The position numbers and the translations under genes were made by a program. Positions 9,265-16,050 of a stretch of DNA of 19,757 bases are shown here, one piece after another. Location: NCBI RefSeq assembly GCF_028473145.1, contig NZ_CP092372.1:1-19757 (forward strand), read 5' to 3'. This DNA is from Flavobacterium sp. CBA20B-1 (GTDB taxonomy: Bacteria > Bacteroidota > Bacteroidia > Flavobacteriales > Flavobacteriaceae). Under the pieces are notes generated by a model that saw only the letters and a list, made by a program, of their open reading frames with translations, was not told the DNA's origin and did no database searches. How positions within the stretch are numbered: position 1 is the stretch's first letter; each line of letters begins with the position of its first letter.

Positions 9265-9290
9265 TGTAGGTTAGTTTTTACTAACCTACA
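9265..9290. terminator. hairpin between two small genes, terminator-like
   Basis: TGTAGGTTAGT (9265-9275) and ACTAACCTACA (9280-9290) form a perfect 11-bp stem with a TTTT loop, 30 bases after the stop at 9235. The following TTTACATAAA is only weakly T-rich, so termination is possible but not clear. The right arm overlaps TACATTTA (9287-9294), close to the -7 consensus, which could serve the gene at 9312. The structure might thus double as a regulatory site. Confidence 0.5.
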
Positions 9291-9311
9291 TTTACATAAA
9301 ATATTACTATT

Positions 9312-9527
9312 ATGAATGAATTTAATTGGATACACTATCCAGAAAGCAGACCGGCCGAAACTGGTAATTATGTTGTGAATTGTGAAATTGATAACCATAT
9401 CACGAACCATTTAGGTTTTTACGATATACCAACAGCATCTTGGTATACTTCATCTGAAATGCGAGCGAGATTATTAGCTGTAAACGCGTTTAAAGCTGAA
9501 AGAACAATACCTTACATTAGAAATTAA
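9312..9527 (+). CDS. small hypothetical protein, possibly DUF551-like
   Basis: This is a 71-residue protein starting MNEFNWIHYPESRPAETGNY. The order of a tryptophan, 'RP.ETGNYVV' and a later tryptophan (SWYTS) resembles the DUF551 pattern, 'W...RLPe.g.YVlv....W', seen in many phage proteins of unknown role. The C-terminal half (residues 48-71) is different, so the match is tentative. The gene is the last on the + strand before the convergent replication operon; its stop lies only 3 bases before the terminator stem. Confidence 0.6.
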   Translation: MNEFNWIHYPESRPAETGNYVVNCEIDNHITNHLGFYDIPTASWYTSSEMRARLLAVNAFKAERTIPYIRN

Positions 9528-9530
9528 TAA

Positions 9531-9564
9531 AAATAACCTTCAAGAAGATCCTTGAAGGTTATTT
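9531..9564. terminator. strong bidirectional terminator between convergent operons
   Basis: AAATAACCTTCAAG (9531-9544) pairs perfectly with CTTGAAGGTTATTT (9551-9564) around a 6-base loop. T-rich sequence follows on both strands. It lies between the convergent 9312 gene (+) and rep gene (-), and the rep stop codon (9559-9561) falls inside the right arm. The design fits a shared terminator for both transcripts. Confidence 0.88.
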
Positions 9565-10551
9565 TTTATAGAATATGTAATTAACTCCTTTTTTATTTTT
9601 TGTTTTTGTTTCAACCTTAAATTTATAAATAATATCTAATTCTATTAGTCTATCAACAGCTTCTTGTAATTGTTTTTTCAATACACTTTTTTGTGATTTT
9701 TCATAAAATTCATGATTCATTACGTTAAATAACACATATTCACTTACCTTTATTTCCTTGTATTTTTGTCTTTTTATATAATCATGTATTGCATAAAAAG
9801 AACCCTTTGTTTTTTTTCCTCTACCTACTGCATTGAATTGCTCAATAATATTATTTGGATGTGAAATATAGCTCTCGCCTATTCCTATCCTAAAAATAGG
9901 ATCTAGTGTTATTTGAAAACTTGAAGTACTTAGATAAGAATCAATATCAACCTCATTTCCTATACTTGAAATCAAACTCGTATACCTCCAGCCTTTACGA
10001 ACCTTATTGTTGTGTGGGTTTTGGTATTGGTATTCTAAATACATGCTTTTATCTTTCAGTCGCTTTATTATATTTCTAACCATTTCTTGCTGCCTTCCTC
10101 CTGGCGCGTTGTCTGAATGATATATTTTCGCTATTTCAAAAAAAGATGTATTGAAAAATGGGTGTTTATTTCCTGTGTTAAATTCACTATTTAATATAAC
10201 CCCTTCTCCTGTATAAAAACTTTCTCTATCGTCTTTATTATGAATGTTTTTACTTTTATCAGCTAATAATTTAGAAAGAACATATATCATTTTATGTTCT
10301 TCTGCCGTAACCACAAGCCCAATATTGCTTTTTGTTATTTGGTTTTCGAACACTTTCATTGAAGATGACCGCGGAAGTTCTAAGCCTTCGTTTATTTCTT
10401 CAATTATTTTTGAAAATTTTTCATCAGTTTTATTAACGGACCCCATTAACCCCAAAGGTTTACTTTGCCTAAAAGTTCCGGTATTTTCCTTTAAAAGTTC
10501 AGCTACAGTTTTAGCCCTTAAACTTAATTCTTTCCCCTCTCTCTTTTTCAT
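9559..10551 (-). CDS. plasmid replication initiator (Rep_3/RepB-like)
   Basis: This is a protein of about 330 residues from the ATG at 10551 (MKKREGKELSLRAKTV); an earlier in-frame ATG at 10566 would add MIFYC. Its length, basic character and paired helical regions (for example EMVRNIIKRLKDKSMYLEYQ and VLKKQLQEAVDRLIELDIIY, each followed by beta-hairpin-like segments) fit the two winged-helix domains of iteron-binding initiators. These bind iterons and open the origin for theta replication. Five iterons lie at 17183-17359 in the same window, which strengthens the call. The gene overlaps the upstream 240-residue gene by 41 bases and ends inside a two-way terminator. It is the last gene of the leftward operon. 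I identify the family by overall look rather than a single decisive motif. Confidence 0.65.
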   Translation of the reverse strand: MKKREGKELSLRAKTVAELLKENTGTFRQSKPLGLMGSVNKTDEKFSKIIEEINEGLELPRSSSMKVFENQITKSNIGLVVTAEEHKMIYVLSKLLADKSKNIHNKDDRESFYTGEGVILNSEFNTGNKHPFFNTSFFEIAKIYHSDNAPGGRQQEMVRNIIKRLKDKSMYLEYQYQNPHNNKVRKGWRYTSLISSIGNEVDIDSYLSTSSFQITLDPIFRIGIGESYISHPNNIIEQFNAVGRGKKTKGSFYAIHDYIKRQKYKEIKVSEYVLFNVMNHEFYEKSQKSVLKKQLQEAVDRLIELDIIYKFKVETKTKNKKGVNYIFYKK

Positions 10552-11233
10552 ACAGTAAAAAATCATTTAAGTATAATGACGCATCAACATTTTTAAGTAG
10601 GAAAACATTCTCAAGCATTTCATTTGCGTTTTTAGTAGAATAAACTTTTTCCGGTATTGTAAGACTTTCTTTGTTTAAGAGAAAGAATTCGTTCTGCTGT
10701 TCGAATATAGAATCTATATAATCAGATATCATTGAAGATTTGAATTGATATTCTCTAAAGAAACAAAACAGTGCAAAATCAAAGTCTAAAAATTTTTGAT
10801 AGTAAAGAGCAAAGCAGTCAATGCAGTTTTGAACGTATGAGTTTATAAAATCTTCTGAAGCTTTTTGATTTGAAATTTTATTCTTAAGCAAAAGGTACTG
10901 TAAATAATAACTTTCATAGGTTTGTTTCTTTTCACTTAGTCTTATACTGAAGCTGATTGCTTTTTTGTTCAGATCCTCAAACATTTTTAAAGCTTTTATA
11001 TCAGCATTAGTTACGAACGACTGAATAATAAATATTCGTTCATAGTCGGTTAAGTAAACAGAATCGTCAAAAAGTAAGTTTTCTCTATCAGTTTGTATGT
11101 TGTTCATAAGAATAGCAGCTCTATCTTTAGAACTTAATTTAAGGATAGAAAGTATCTTATTTTGTGATTCAACCGGCAGAGCCAAAAAATCTTCCTGGTT
11201 AATCAATTTTGAGTATTTATTATTGACTTTCAT
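10511..11233 (-). CDS. hypothetical protein in the partition/rep operon
   Basis: This 240-residue, mostly helical protein is rich in phenylalanine, tyrosine and leucine (for example LDFDFALFCFFREYQF), with no signal peptide. The aromatic stretches are interrupted by charged residues, so I do not call a membrane helix. I do not recognise a family. It lies between the ribbon-helix-helix gene and rep and overlaps the rep start by 41 bases, so translational coupling with rep is likely. A 28-bp recombination-like site (11247-11274) lies just upstream of its start. A role in replication control or partition is a guess from position only. Confidence 0.7.
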   Translation of the reverse strand: MKVNNKYSKLINQEDFLALPVESQNKILSILKLSSKDRAAILMNNIQTDRENLLFDDSVYLTDYERIFIIQSFVTNADIKALKMFEDLNKKAISFSIRLSEKKQTYESYYLQYLLLKNKISNQKASEDFINSYVQNCIDCFALYYQKFLDFDFALFCFFREYQFKSSMISDYIDSIFEQQNEFFLLNKESLTIPEKVYSTKNANEMLENVFLLKNVDASLYLNDFLLYEKERGERIKFKG

Positions 11234-11246
11234 ATTCTATTTTATT

Positions 11247-11274
11247 ACTTCCGCTATGTAAGCTTTGTGGAAGT
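11247..11274 (+). repeat. dif-like 28-bp site, copy A
   Basis: The site consists of ACTTCCGCTAT, a 6-base centre GTAAGC, and TTTGTGGAAGT. Both 11-base arms are identical in copies B (14203-14230) and C (17130-17157, inverted); only the centre differs. The outer six bases of the arms are inverted repeats of each other (ACTTCC/GGAAGT). An 11-6-11 layout with conserved arms and variable centre is that of Xer recombination sites such as dif and plasmid pdif. This copy fills the 47-base gap between the ribbon-helix-helix gene and the 240-residue gene. A binding site for the adjacent DNA-binding protein is an alternative. Confidence 0.75.
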
Positions 11275-11280
11275 ATAATT

Positions 11281-11649
11281 TTATTTTAAGGTCTTTAAAT
11301 ATGTTTCTTCTATTATCTTAAATTCATCTTCTCCTACTTCCTCAATATATGCTTCAAGATATTTTGAAATAATATTCCCCATAAAGTCTTTTATAGGCAA
11401 TCTATTATAATGAGCGATGGCTTTTATTTTTTCTGTTTCGATCCTATTTGCTATAAAAATAAACCTAGTTTCTCCTTCTTTCAGCCCATTTTTCTTTCCT
11501 TCTTCCTTTTCTTCCTTTTCTTTATTTTTAAAGTAAACTTCAATTGAAGTTTTGTCACTTTCATGGTTTACAACTTGTTTTTGTTCTTTCTTTGGAACTG
11601 AAGATTCTCCGAAAAGATATTCCATTCCACGTTTAAAATCCTTAGCCAT
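11281..11649 (-). CDS. small ribbon-helix-helix-like protein, candidate ParB-type centromere binder
   Basis: This is a 122-residue protein. The N-terminal half is charged and probably disordered, with a lysine/glutamate run at about 40-58. The C-terminal half (about 61-105) begins with a beta-like strand, TRFIFIAN, followed by two helices (ETEKIKAIAHYN and KDFMGNIISKYLEAYIEEV). This strand-helix-helix order fits ribbon-helix-helix DNA-binding proteins. Many plasmids pair a ParA ATPase with a small protein of this fold, which binds centromere repeats and autoregulates the operon. It lies two genes after parA on the same strand, 11 bases after the 77-residue gene, which supports a partition role. 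No direct evidence shows which sequence it binds. Confidence 0.6.
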   Translation of the reverse strand: MAKDFKRGMEYLFGESSVPKKEQKQVVNHESDKTSIEVYFKNKEKEEKEEGKKNGLKEGETRFIFIANRIETEKIKAIAHYNRLPIKDFMGNIISKYLEAYIEEVGEDEFKIIEETYLKTLK

Positions 11650-11660
11650 TTTAAAAATAT

Positions 11661-11894
11661 TTATACTGTTTCTTTAATTAATATTTGCTCAATTTTGTTA
11701 GATACATAATGAAAATTAATTTCTGTATCTTGATACTGTTCTTTTTCATTTTCATACTCGAAGTAAATAATACCATCTTGACTAACCACCTTTAAGCCAA
11801 TGTCAAGTATATTGATAGAATTCCCTTTGGATTTTATGTTTTCGTAATCGAAAGAAAATCCATAATCAATTAATAAATTTGCAATTCTTTTCAT
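11661..11894 (-). CDS. small hypothetical protein between parA and the RHH gene
   Basis: The chosen start is the ATG at 11894 (MKRIANLLIDYGFSFDYENI), giving 77 residues. An in-frame ATG at 11927 would add a lysine-rich tail, MCIKKKKIKYK, which looks like untranslated A-rich leader. The protein alternates hydrophobic and charged residues in a beta-strand pattern (LKVVSQDGIIYFEYENEKE) and ends IEQILIKETV. I do not recognise it. It is the first gene after the operator-promoter at 11949-11968, so it can be expressed separately from primase and parA. Its place between parA and the candidate centromere binder suggests a partition or replication-control accessory. Confidence 0.6.
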   Translation of the reverse strand: MKRIANLLIDYGFSFDYENIKSKGNSINILDIGLKVVSQDGIIYFEYENEKEQYQDTEINFHYVSNKIEQILIKETV

Positions 11895-11948
11895 TTTATA
11901 TTTTATTTTCTTCTTTTTTATACACAATACATATTGTAAATCATGTTA

Positions 11949-11968
11949 CAAATGTAAACATTGTTTAC
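11949..11968 (-). promoter_or_regulatory. promoter and operator overlapping the parA stop codon
   Basis: GTAAACATTGTTTAC (11954-11968) is a palindrome with 6-bp arms. Read on the - strand it runs directly into TACATTTG (11949-11956), an exact TAnnTTTG -7 element sharing three bases with the operator. The same 20-bp combination occurs at the recombinase promoter (17108-17127). The operator's first bases are part of the parA stop codon region. Transcription would start near 11942 and serve the 77-residue gene, the RHH gene, the 240-residue gene and rep. Confidence 0.8.
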
Positions 11969-12720
11969 TATTTCCCCAAACGTTTTATTATCTCTTTCGC
12001 TAAATTTTTATAATCTTCTGATCCGTATGATTTTGGATTGTAGCTAATAATATCTTGTTTTGATACTGGAGCTTCAGCGATTGAAACATTATCTCTAATT
12101 TGTGTTTTAAAAAGCAACTTATTAAAATTTTCGTCAAGTGATTCCAGGATATTCTTGTTTAAAACCTTCCTTTTATCATACTGTGTTACAAATAAACCCG
12201 TAAGCTGAAGATTTTTATTTAGTCTTGATTGTATTTTTTTAATAACTTCAATTAATTTAACTACACCTTGTAAAGCTAAATATTGCGCCTGTATCGGTAC
12301 AATAATATGATTAGAAGCAACGAAGCTATTTAATGTAAGTAAGCCTAGACTAGGTGGGCAATCGATTAAAATGAAATCGTATTTGCTTGCTATAGGTTCA
12401 ATAAGTTCCTTTAGTATCTGTTCTCTTCCTGGTTCTGAAGCGAGTTCAATTTCGGCCCCGGAAAGATCAAGCGTAGATGGTACCACGTCAAAACCTTTTT
12501 TGTACTCAAATGGCGTTAAAGGATATTCGCCTCTTAATGATCCGTAAACAGTTTTATTTTCTGTTGAAATTCCTAAGCTTTGGCTAAGGTTCGCTTGTGG
12601 GTCAAGATCTATCAATAAAACTTTCTTTTTAAGTAAATTCAAGGCAGCCCCTATATTAACACTAGAAGTCGTTTTTCCCACGCCTCCTTTGTGGTTGCTA
12701 ACAGATATTATTTTAGTCAT
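11968..12720 (-). CDS. parA: ParA family partition ATPase
   Basis: This 250-residue protein has the deviant Walker A motif KGGVGKTT at residues 11-18, the A' motif LLIDLDPQAN at about 35-44, and a Walker B region, FILIDCPPSLG, with aspartate 120. These define ParA/Soj ATPases, which bind DNA non-specifically with ATP and move plasmid copies apart with help from a centromere-binding partner. It lacks the N-terminal helix-turn-helix domain of type Ia ParA proteins, so autoregulation would need another protein. The candidate partner is the RHH protein two genes downstream. It lies 56 bases after the primase gene, with a GC-rich hairpin between. Its stop codon overlaps an operator for the next promoter. 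Confidence 0.93.
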   Translation of the reverse strand: MTKIISVSNHKGGVGKTTSSVNIGAALNLLKKKVLLIDLDPQANLSQSLGISTENKTVYGSLRGEYPLTPFEYKKGFDVVPSTLDLSGAEIELASEPGREQILKELIEPIASKYDFILIDCPPSLGLLTLNSFVASNHIIVPIQAQYLALQGVVKLIEVIKKIQSRLNKNLQLTGLFVTQYDKRKVLNKNILESLDENFNKLLFKTQIRDNVSIAEAPVSKQDIISYNPKSYGSEDYKNLAKEIIKRLGK

Positions 12721-12737
12721 TTGGTTTTAGCTTTTAT

Positions 12738-12761
12738 GTTCCCGACAATTATGCCGGGAAC
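12738..12761 (-). promoter_or_regulatory. GC-rich hairpin in the parA leader
   Basis: GTTCCCG (12738-12744) and CGGGAAC (12755-12761) form a 7-bp stem in the 56-base gap between primase and parA. On the parA strand it ends 17 bases before the ATG and no T-run follows, so it is not a classical terminator. It could set relative primase and parA levels by RNA processing or partial termination, or be a protein-binding site. On the + strand a TTTTTT run follows a few bases later. Confidence 0.4.
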
Positions 12762-12776
12762 AATGGTTTTTTAATA

Positions 12777-15191
12777 TTAATAGAAAGAAAGTGTTTTTAC
12801 TTTCCCGGTGTTTCCTTCAAAACTTAATCGGAATGTATCTCCAGGCTTTCCTCCTCTATTTTTAATTATTTTACAATATAATTCCTCTGATGGGTAACCT
12901 GGACCGTCATAGCTTTCTGGTATTTTATTATTTACTCCACCCCATTGAGGTTCAAACATACAATTCCAAAATCCAATTATCAAGTTTGCAATATGTTCTA
13001 TATCTCCAGCTTCTCTAATTTTATCAGCAAATAACTGAGAAGGATTTTTTACTTCTCTTGATAATTGGGCACCAAGTATAACCGGTAAACCAGTTAGGAC
13101 TGAAATATCTTTCAAATCAAGACAAATCTGTTTTATTTCTTCTTGTCTAGTTGTGTTCTTTTTGAAAGGATTTTCAGGAAGTTTAAGCAGCTGTATATAA
13201 TCAATAAATACGGCACCGACATTTCGGTTTTTCCTTAAAAAGTAAATAGCATCGATCAATGTTTGGCTATCATAATCAACATAATGAATATTTATTTTCT
13301 GTGATAAAACAAAGTTTTCAAAGAACTTGTTTTTAAAATACTCAAAGTCTGGGTATGAGTTTAAAATATATTTGTTACCTCTGAAATAATCTTCTATTGT
13401 TCTTTTATTATTTTTTGAAACATGTTTATCTAGGTAGCAATTTAGAAGACTTATCAAAATACTTTCCTTATCTTCTTCAAAACTAAATATGTGAATTTCT
13501 TTATTAAAATCATGTTTTAGGCATTCAAAAACACTATTCAACATAAACGATGTTTTACCGTGCGATGTAGGTGCTGCGATAATCGATATCGCACCACTAG
13601 GGAAGCTTATATATTTTGTTTCTTTATCCGATTCATCATAATAAGAAAACTGTGTTTGAATATTACCTGGTTTGATTTGGTAATGATTCAGCAAATCATT
13701 TTCTGATATCGGTTTTATCAAACTTTCATAAAAAGATTGTTTTTCCTGAATCTTGATATCCTTTAATTTTGTTTCAATTAAAGAGATTGCTTGAGTGGTT
13801 TTACCTTCTTTATGCAAAACATTTGCATCTCGGTTAAGCTGCTCAAATAAACTTTTCTGAATTTCTTCATTTCTCTTTACAGAAAGCTTTTCTATTGTTA
13901 GATCCCATGTTACTTTATTTATACCCAATTCCGCTAGAACCGGCTCTCTCAAAACTAAATTTTTAAAAGCTTCTCTATGTATCGGGTTAGAAAACTTTGC
14001 GCTATGTTGTAATAATTCTTCTAGCAGATCATCAACCAATTTATAAGAATTATTATTTTCCTTTTGCGCGAACTTACTTATTGTGGAATTGAATATGTAA
14101 ACGTAATAAGGTACCGATTTTTGTAGTATTTGTTTGAAATTATCAATTCCATTATTTCGTATAAACGAATCGACGTCAACCTTTTCGTTTCCTTCTTTTG
14201 ATACTTCCGCTATGAAGATTTTGTGGAAGTTATGATCTAAAATATTATAGATTGCTTTTATAATATCTTCAGATGTTTCAACTTCTTTTCCTGGGTCAAA
14301 ATCAGGAACTAACGTTATTTTATTGATACTTTTTGTTAATGCATTTTTTATTTGGTTAGGGGTTGGTACCTTATGGCCAGAAGCAACAATATTATCAATT
14401 CCGTTTGCTTCTGCGAACAAAGCGTCCAGCTGCCCTTCTACAATAATCAAATCTTTTTCACCTTTTAAGGAAGACATATTGAAAAAACCGTCGTCTTTTT
14501 CAAGCTTATTTGAATAAATATACTTTGATCTGTAATTATCGGAAACAGCTCTAAAAACAAAACCTTTAATGTTGCCGTTCGATGTGAAAGGTATTGAAAT
14601 CACATTAACATCACCGATATCAATATGGTTTAGATATGTTTTTAATAACTCTTCAATTTCTTCTCTAGAATAATGATTTGCTAAGTAATTGAATAAATTT
14701 GTTTTGCTGGCAATATAGCCAAGTCCCATTTTTTCAATTACTTCATTTGAATAAGATCTTGAAAACAAATACTGTTTAACTGGGTGGTTATCGTCGAGAA
14801 TGTTTAATGAATATGTAAAATATGAATTACAAACGTTGAAGAAATCACGTTCTTTTTTCCTTTGTTCAGATTCTTTATAATCTCCTTTAGGAATCTCAAG
14901 GTTGCAAACACTTGCTAAATACTTAATTGCTTCAATAAAAGATAAATTGTTTACTTCTTTTTGGTAATCGATGTGGCTTAAAGATTTTCCACCTTGTTCA
15001 GCTATATTTTTAAAAAGCTTTTTACCGATATACGTTTTATCCTTCCTATTTGAAGGTGTACCATTAAGATAAGTATTACTGATCCATTGGCTGCCCTTCA
15101 TGATGAAATTATGTTCTGGGTAAACCTGATCGGCCTTTTCGTAAATTGCTGGATAAAGATCTTCTTCTATCCATAAAGACAATGCACTCAT
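12777..15191 (-). CDS. primase-helicase (TOPRIM plus DnaB-type ATPase)
   Basis: This 804-residue protein fuses primase and helicase parts. Residues 1-100 resemble a CHC2 primase N-terminal domain (motif LSFIEAIKYLASVCNLEIP) but lack the usual zinc-binding Cys/His set. The TOPRIM domain spans about 245-345: VEGQLDA with glutamate 252, then PDFDPG (296-301) and DVDSF (339-343), the acidic metal-binding residues. Residues 530-800 form a RecA-like DnaB helicase domain with Walker A APTSHGKT (540-547), Walker B VFIDYIQLL (from 661) and a sensor-like LGAQLSRE. It would unwind DNA and lay primers at the replication fork, like phage T7 gp4. The promoter is at 15217-15224. A dif-like site lies inside the TOPRIM-coding part. 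It may lead the parA operon, although a second promoter follows parA. Confidence 0.88.
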   Translation of the reverse strand: MSALSLWIEEDLYPAIYEKADQVYPEHNFIMKGSQWISNTYLNGTPSNRKDKTYIGKKLFKNIAEQGGKSLSHIDYQKEVNNLSFIEAIKYLASVCNLEIPKGDYKESEQRKKERDFFNVCNSYFTYSLNILDDNHPVKQYLFSRSYSNEVIEKMGLGYIASKTNLFNYLANHYSREEIEELLKTYLNHIDIGDVNVISIPFTSNGNIKGFVFRAVSDNYRSKYIYSNKLEKDDGFFNMSSLKGEKDLIIVEGQLDALFAEANGIDNIVASGHKVPTPNQIKNALTKSINKITLVPDFDPGKEVETSEDIIKAIYNILDHNFHKIFIAEVSKEGNEKVDVDSFIRNNGIDNFKQILQKSVPYYVYIFNSTISKFAQKENNNSYKLVDDLLEELLQHSAKFSNPIHREAFKNLVLREPVLAELGINKVTWDLTIEKLSVKRNEEIQKSLFEQLNRDANVLHKEGKTTQAISLIETKLKDIKIQEKQSFYESLIKPISENDLLNHYQIKPGNIQTQFSYYDESDKETKYISFPSGAISIIAAPTSHGKTSFMLNSVFECLKHDFNKEIHIFSFEEDKESILISLLNCYLDKHVSKNNKRTIEDYFRGNKYILNSYPDFEYFKNKFFENFVLSQKINIHYVDYDSQTLIDAIYFLRKNRNVGAVFIDYIQLLKLPENPFKKNTTRQEEIKQICLDLKDISVLTGLPVILGAQLSREVKNPSQLFADKIREAGDIEHIANLIIGFWNCMFEPQWGGVNNKIPESYDGPGYPSEELYCKIIKNRGGKPGDTFRLSFEGNTGKVKTLSFY
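14203..14230 (+). repeat. dif-like 28-bp site, copy B, inside the primase gene
   Basis: The arms ACTTCCGCTAT and TTTGTGGAAGT flank the centre GAAGAT, in the same orientation as copy A. The site encodes residues 321-330 (NFHKIFIAEV) of the primase TOPRIM domain on the other strand. Conservation of 22 arm bases inside a coding sequence that is otherwise unrelated to the intergenic copies argues for a site kept for its DNA function. It lies 2956 bases from copy A and 2927 bases from copy C. Confidence 0.72.
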
Positions 15192-15216
15192 TTGATTTTA
15201 TTTAAAATTCCTAAAA

Positions 15217-15263
15217 CAAATATAAACATAATTTATCATGTAAACATGTTAAACATAGTTTCA
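15217..15263 (-). promoter_or_regulatory. primase promoter with degenerate operator
   Basis: On the - strand, TATATTTG (15217-15224) matches TAnnTTTG and places transcription start near 15210, about 20 bases before the primase ATG. Upstream, at 15240-15263, lie GTAAACATG and TTAAACATAGTTTC. Two overlapping 15-base frames here each match 11 of 15 bases of the operator consensus GTAAACATTGTTTAC. The site lies midway between this promoter and a divergent one at 15288-15295, so one bound repressor could affect both. Confidence 0.6.
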
Positions 15264-15287
15264 TTAATGCTAAATAAAAATAAAACG

Positions 15288-15364
15288 TATATTTGTCTTT
15301 TAAAATACTCATTTGAGTGTTTAAAATTTCTAAGAAAAAGGAGCCCTCAAAAGCTCCTTTTTTG
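15288..15364 (+). ncRNA. candidate antisense small RNA divergent from primase
   Basis: TATATTTG (15288-15295) is an exact -7 element on the + strand. A transcript from about 15302 would end after about 60 bases at an intrinsic terminator: AAGGAGC (15338-15344) paired with GCTCCTT (15353-15359), then TTTT. No protein is encoded. The RNA contains ACTCATTTGA (15307-15316) and TTTAAAATT (15320-15328). Both occur in the same order at 15186-15195 and 15201-15209, across the primase start codon and leader. Since the primase is transcribed the other way, the RNA is complementary to the primase start region over 10 and 9 bases. Translation control is the obvious hypothesis; a duplicated leader is the alternative. 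Confidence 0.5.
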
Positions 15365-15365
15365 A

Positions 15366-15424
15366 TTGGTTAATTTTTATTTAACCAAACATTAATTATT
15401 CTTTAGCAAATTTAACTAATTTGC
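15366..15424. repeat. two successive AT-rich inverted repeats
   Basis: TTGGTTAA (15366-15373) pairs with TTAACCAA (15381-15388), and GCAAAT (15406-15411) pairs with ATTTGC (15419-15424). They lie between the small RNA terminator and the next predicted promoter. The second repeat contains the TTTG that may be the -33 element of that promoter, so it may be a protein-binding site. No function can be assigned. Confidence 0.4.
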
Positions 15425-15550
15425 AATAACCAAATATTTTTCGTATCTTTAAGATAATACCTTCCCAAAATACTTTCTTATTTAAGCTGAAGTGCTGCGC
15501 CAGCACTATTTATTTTTAACCGCTATTTATATTCTTTTTAGCGGCTTTTT
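15420..15550 (+). ncRNA. candidate structured non-coding RNA with own promoter and terminator
   Basis: TTTG (15420-15423) and TATCTTTA (15444-15451), 20 bases apart, resemble the Bacteroidota -33/-7 promoter. A transcript from about 15458 would hold a perfect hairpin, AGTGCTG (15491-15497) with CAGCACT (15501-15507) around CGC. It would end at a terminator, CCGCTA (15520-15525) with TAGCGG (15539-15544), followed by CTTTTT. No open frame of useful size is present. An RNA of about 90 bases is predicted, perhaps for copy-number or incompatibility control, but no known RNA family is recognised. From 15551 to 15832 I see no convincing gene or structure. Confidence 0.45.
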
Positions 15551-15832
15551 CATGTCACAACTTTAATTCATTTATCGAAATACCTTTGTTTTCAAGGGTT
15601 TTAAAAAGGCTCAATTCGATGTCCTTTTTTTTTATTTGCCAGTTTTATTGCTTTGAACAAACTTAAAGAACAAGACAATATGAGGTAAAATTATCTTTAT
15701 AAAGGGAGGGCGATATTTTTTTATATATACAATATAAAATAATTAGTCTTTTCGATTAAGTGAAACTATTTATAATTATAACGCATAATTCAAAATGATA
15801 CAAGCACGTTCACCACCAATTTTATACATACA

Positions 15833-15867
15833 TAAAAAGAGGTTAAGCCCTGAGAAACTTAACCTCT
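15833..15867 (-). terminator. terminator for leftward transcription
   Basis: AGAGGTTAAG (15838-15847) and CTTAACCTCT (15858-15867) form a perfect 10-bp stem. Read on the - strand it is followed by TTTTT (15833-15837), the form of an intrinsic terminator for RNA coming from the recombinase side. On the + strand it lies about 30 bases upstream of the 34-residue peptide gene, where it could also fold in that gene's leader. Confidence 0.6.
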
Positions 15868-15898
15868 AAACTAAAATAATTTTAAAAAAATAAAACAA

Positions 15899-16003
15899 AT
15901 GGACACATTTATCACGATTCTTAAGGTAGCTTATTACACCGTTCCAACAGTATATACATTATACAAGTTTTGGAAATTGGTAAGAGCGTCAAAAACAAAA
16001 TAA
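15899..16003 (+). CDS. 34-residue hydrophobic peptide, possible membrane peptide
   Basis: An ATG at 15899 opens a 34-codon frame starting MDTFITILKVAYYTVPTVYT, followed by YKFWKL and a basic tail, VRASKTK. A short polar start, one hydrophobic aromatic-rich stretch (about residues 4-24) and a positive C-terminus are the build of small membrane peptides, including type I toxins and phage accessory peptides. The A-rich leader TAAAACAA fits the start style here. It lies on the opposite strand to the recombinase gene, between hairpins at 15838-15867 and 16051-16085. At this size the coding call is uncertain. Confidence 0.4.
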   Translation: MDTFITILKVAYYTVPTVYTLYKFWKLVRASKTK

Positions 16004-16050
16004 ATAATTTTGTTTAAAGAACATTTGTTCGCTGCAACGAACGATGTCCT

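Noticed and set aside
10345..10377. Possible fourth dif-like site ending GCGGAAGT
   Set aside because: Only one partial arm matches; the other arm is absent at the right spacing and the stretch is normal rep coding sequence.
14090..14110. GTAAAC or GTTTAC half-sites inside coding sequence (also near 9480, 14948 and 18001)
   Set aside because: They lack the partner half at the 3-base spacing and are not near promoters, so they are likely chance in AT-rich coding DNA.
15555..15680. Possible broken - strand gene (a tail reading IELSLFKTLENKGISINELK after an A9 run)
   Set aside because: It has no start codon, and reading it as a frameshifted gene rests only on the A-run. It is too short and too uncertain to list as a pseudogene.
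15795..15869. 24-codon + frame starting MIQARSPPILYIHKK
   Set aside because: A strong terminator hairpin covers its last third, and it has no leader or neighbour support.
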